Below are positions 5,647-5,991 of a stretch of 5,991 nt of DNA, one piece after another. Made by a program: the position numbers and the translations under genes. The stretch's first letter is position 1; each line of letters begins with the position of its first letter. Source of the stretch: an uncultured Lachnospiraceae bacterium (lineage in GTDB: Bacteria; Bacillota; Clostridia; Lachnospirales; Lachnospiraceae); NCBI GenBank assembly GCA_902803635.1, contig CADCQU010000373.1, forward strand, positions 1 through 5,991. Direction: 5' to 3'. The notes beneath the pieces are model-generated. The model saw only the letters and a program-made list of their open reading frames with translations. It did no database searches and was not told the DNA's origin.

Positions 5647-5991
5647 ATGCAGGATGCGAGTACGGTGCGTACCAAGAAGTTATACTATGAGGATGCGTAT
5701 GCGACGGAATTTTCGGCGAAGGCGCTTTCGGTGGAAGGAAATGACGTCGTGCTGGACCAGACGCTGTTCTTCCCGGAGGAGGGCGGGCAGAGCCCGGACC
5801 AGGGCGTGCTTGCCGGACGGCGTGTTTTGGACGTGCAGATAAAGGATGGGGAGATTCACCATATTCTTGGGGATATGGCAGAAGAAGAGGAGAGGGTTCC
5901 TTATGGGATTCTTCGCTTCGCTCAGAATGACAAGGCTATTGTAAGCGAGGAGAGGGTTCCTTACGGGATTCTTCGCTTCGCTCAGAATGAC
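5647..5991 (+). CDS. AlaX-like alanyl-tRNA editing protein, N-terminal part, open at window end
   Basis: The frame stays open for 115 codons to the last base. Start ATG 5647 has AAAGGGG (5632-5638) 8 nt upstream. Residues 8-72 match the N-terminal beta-barrel of AlaX and of the AlaRS editing region: TKKLYYEDAYATEF, then VVLDQTLFFPEEGGQSPDQG (35-54, the F[FY]PE-GGQ-D-G signature), then VLDVQIKDGEIHHIL. Members hydrolyse wrongly charged Ser- or Gly-tRNA(Ala). The zinc-binding HxxxH motif would follow later and is outside the window. From E81 the normal sequence gives way to two in-frame copies of EERVPYGILRFAQND separated by KAIVS, translated from a 60-bp-period DNA repeat. The insertion sits in the linker before the catalytic core. 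Whether the gene resumes afterwards, and so is functional, cannot be seen. Only 17 nt separate the preceding hairpin from this start, so it has no private promoter after that hairpin. Confidence 0.8.
   Translation, partial: MQDASTVRTKKLYYEDAYATEFSAKALSVEGNDVVLDQTLFFPEEGGQSPDQGVLAGRRVLDVQIKDGEIHHILGDMAEEEERVPYGILRFAQNDKAIVSEERVPYGILRFAQND
5887..5991. repeat. tandem 45-bp repeat, 60-bp period, inside the AlaX-like gene
   Basis: Copies at 5887-5931 and 5947-5991 differ at a single base (T5904 versus C5964, synonymous TAT/TAC) and are separated by 15 bp. The core ATTCTTCGCTTCGCTCAG, followed by AATGAC, matches from memory a repeat widely scattered in intergenic regions of Clostridia. ATTCT (5908-5912) and AGAAT (5924-5928) can form a small stem. 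The second copy ends exactly at the window edge, so more units may follow. Confidence 0.85.

Noticed and set aside
5640..5690. 16-codon open frame beginning ATGAAAAATGCA just before alaX
   Set aside because: The RBS is only 1 nt from this ATG, too close. The frame ends after 16 codons and has no distinctive content.
5887..5991. Possible CRISPR-like repeat-spacer pattern
   Set aside because: The spacer is only 15 bp, the repeat is 45 bp, the frame stays open and only two copies are seen. It fits a dispersed repeat better.

Overview
The window looks like a chromosomal segment of a fairly G+C-rich anaerobic member of Bacillota (class Clostridia, gut type). This is inferred from strong GGAGG-type ribosome binding sites, a DUF1700/HAAS membrane protein, a lipoprotein with cystatin-like domains, an AlaX-type editing protein, and short palindromic repeats of a kind common in Clostridia. 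Genus cannot be fixed from the sequence. All convincing genes are on the + strand.

Left part (1-1422): a 7-bp tandem repeat at the very edge, then a secreted lipoprotein gene (82-1317). Its product has a lipobox, an E/S/K/A-rich spacer, two tandem cystatin-like domains with QxVxG signatures, and a C-terminal DUF4367-like domain. A good intrinsic terminator follows at 1388-1422. The gap 1318-1685 also holds a palindromic repeat (1460-1510), an extended -10 promoter (1574-1602) and a 14-nt direct repeat, one copy of which fills most of the promoter spacer.

Centre (1574-5629): a compact operon bounded by that promoter and by a hairpin with a short T-run. It encodes (i) a 490-aa AAA+/STAND-like P-loop ATPase with a probable winged-helix C-terminus, (ii) a 528-aa protein overlapping it by one base, with a STAND-like core that seems to have lost its Walker motifs and four 42-residue kinesin-light-chain-type TPRs, and (iii) a 272-aa DUF1700/HAAS protein with two C-terminal membrane helices. 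Together they resemble an NLR-like signalling device split over separate polypeptides: ATPase, TPR sensor/scaffold and possible membrane anchor. That role is an inference. This is the best candidate here for an undescribed system.

Right part (5647-5991): the start of an alanyl-tRNA-editing (AlaX-like) gene that runs off the window. After about 80 normal residues it is interrupted, in frame, by two copies of a repeat with a 60-bp period.

Across the window the octamer GGCAAATG (or its complement CATTTGCC) occurs ten times, against roughly 0.2 expected by chance. It falls in several reading frames and once in non-coding DNA, so it looks like a DNA-level signal.
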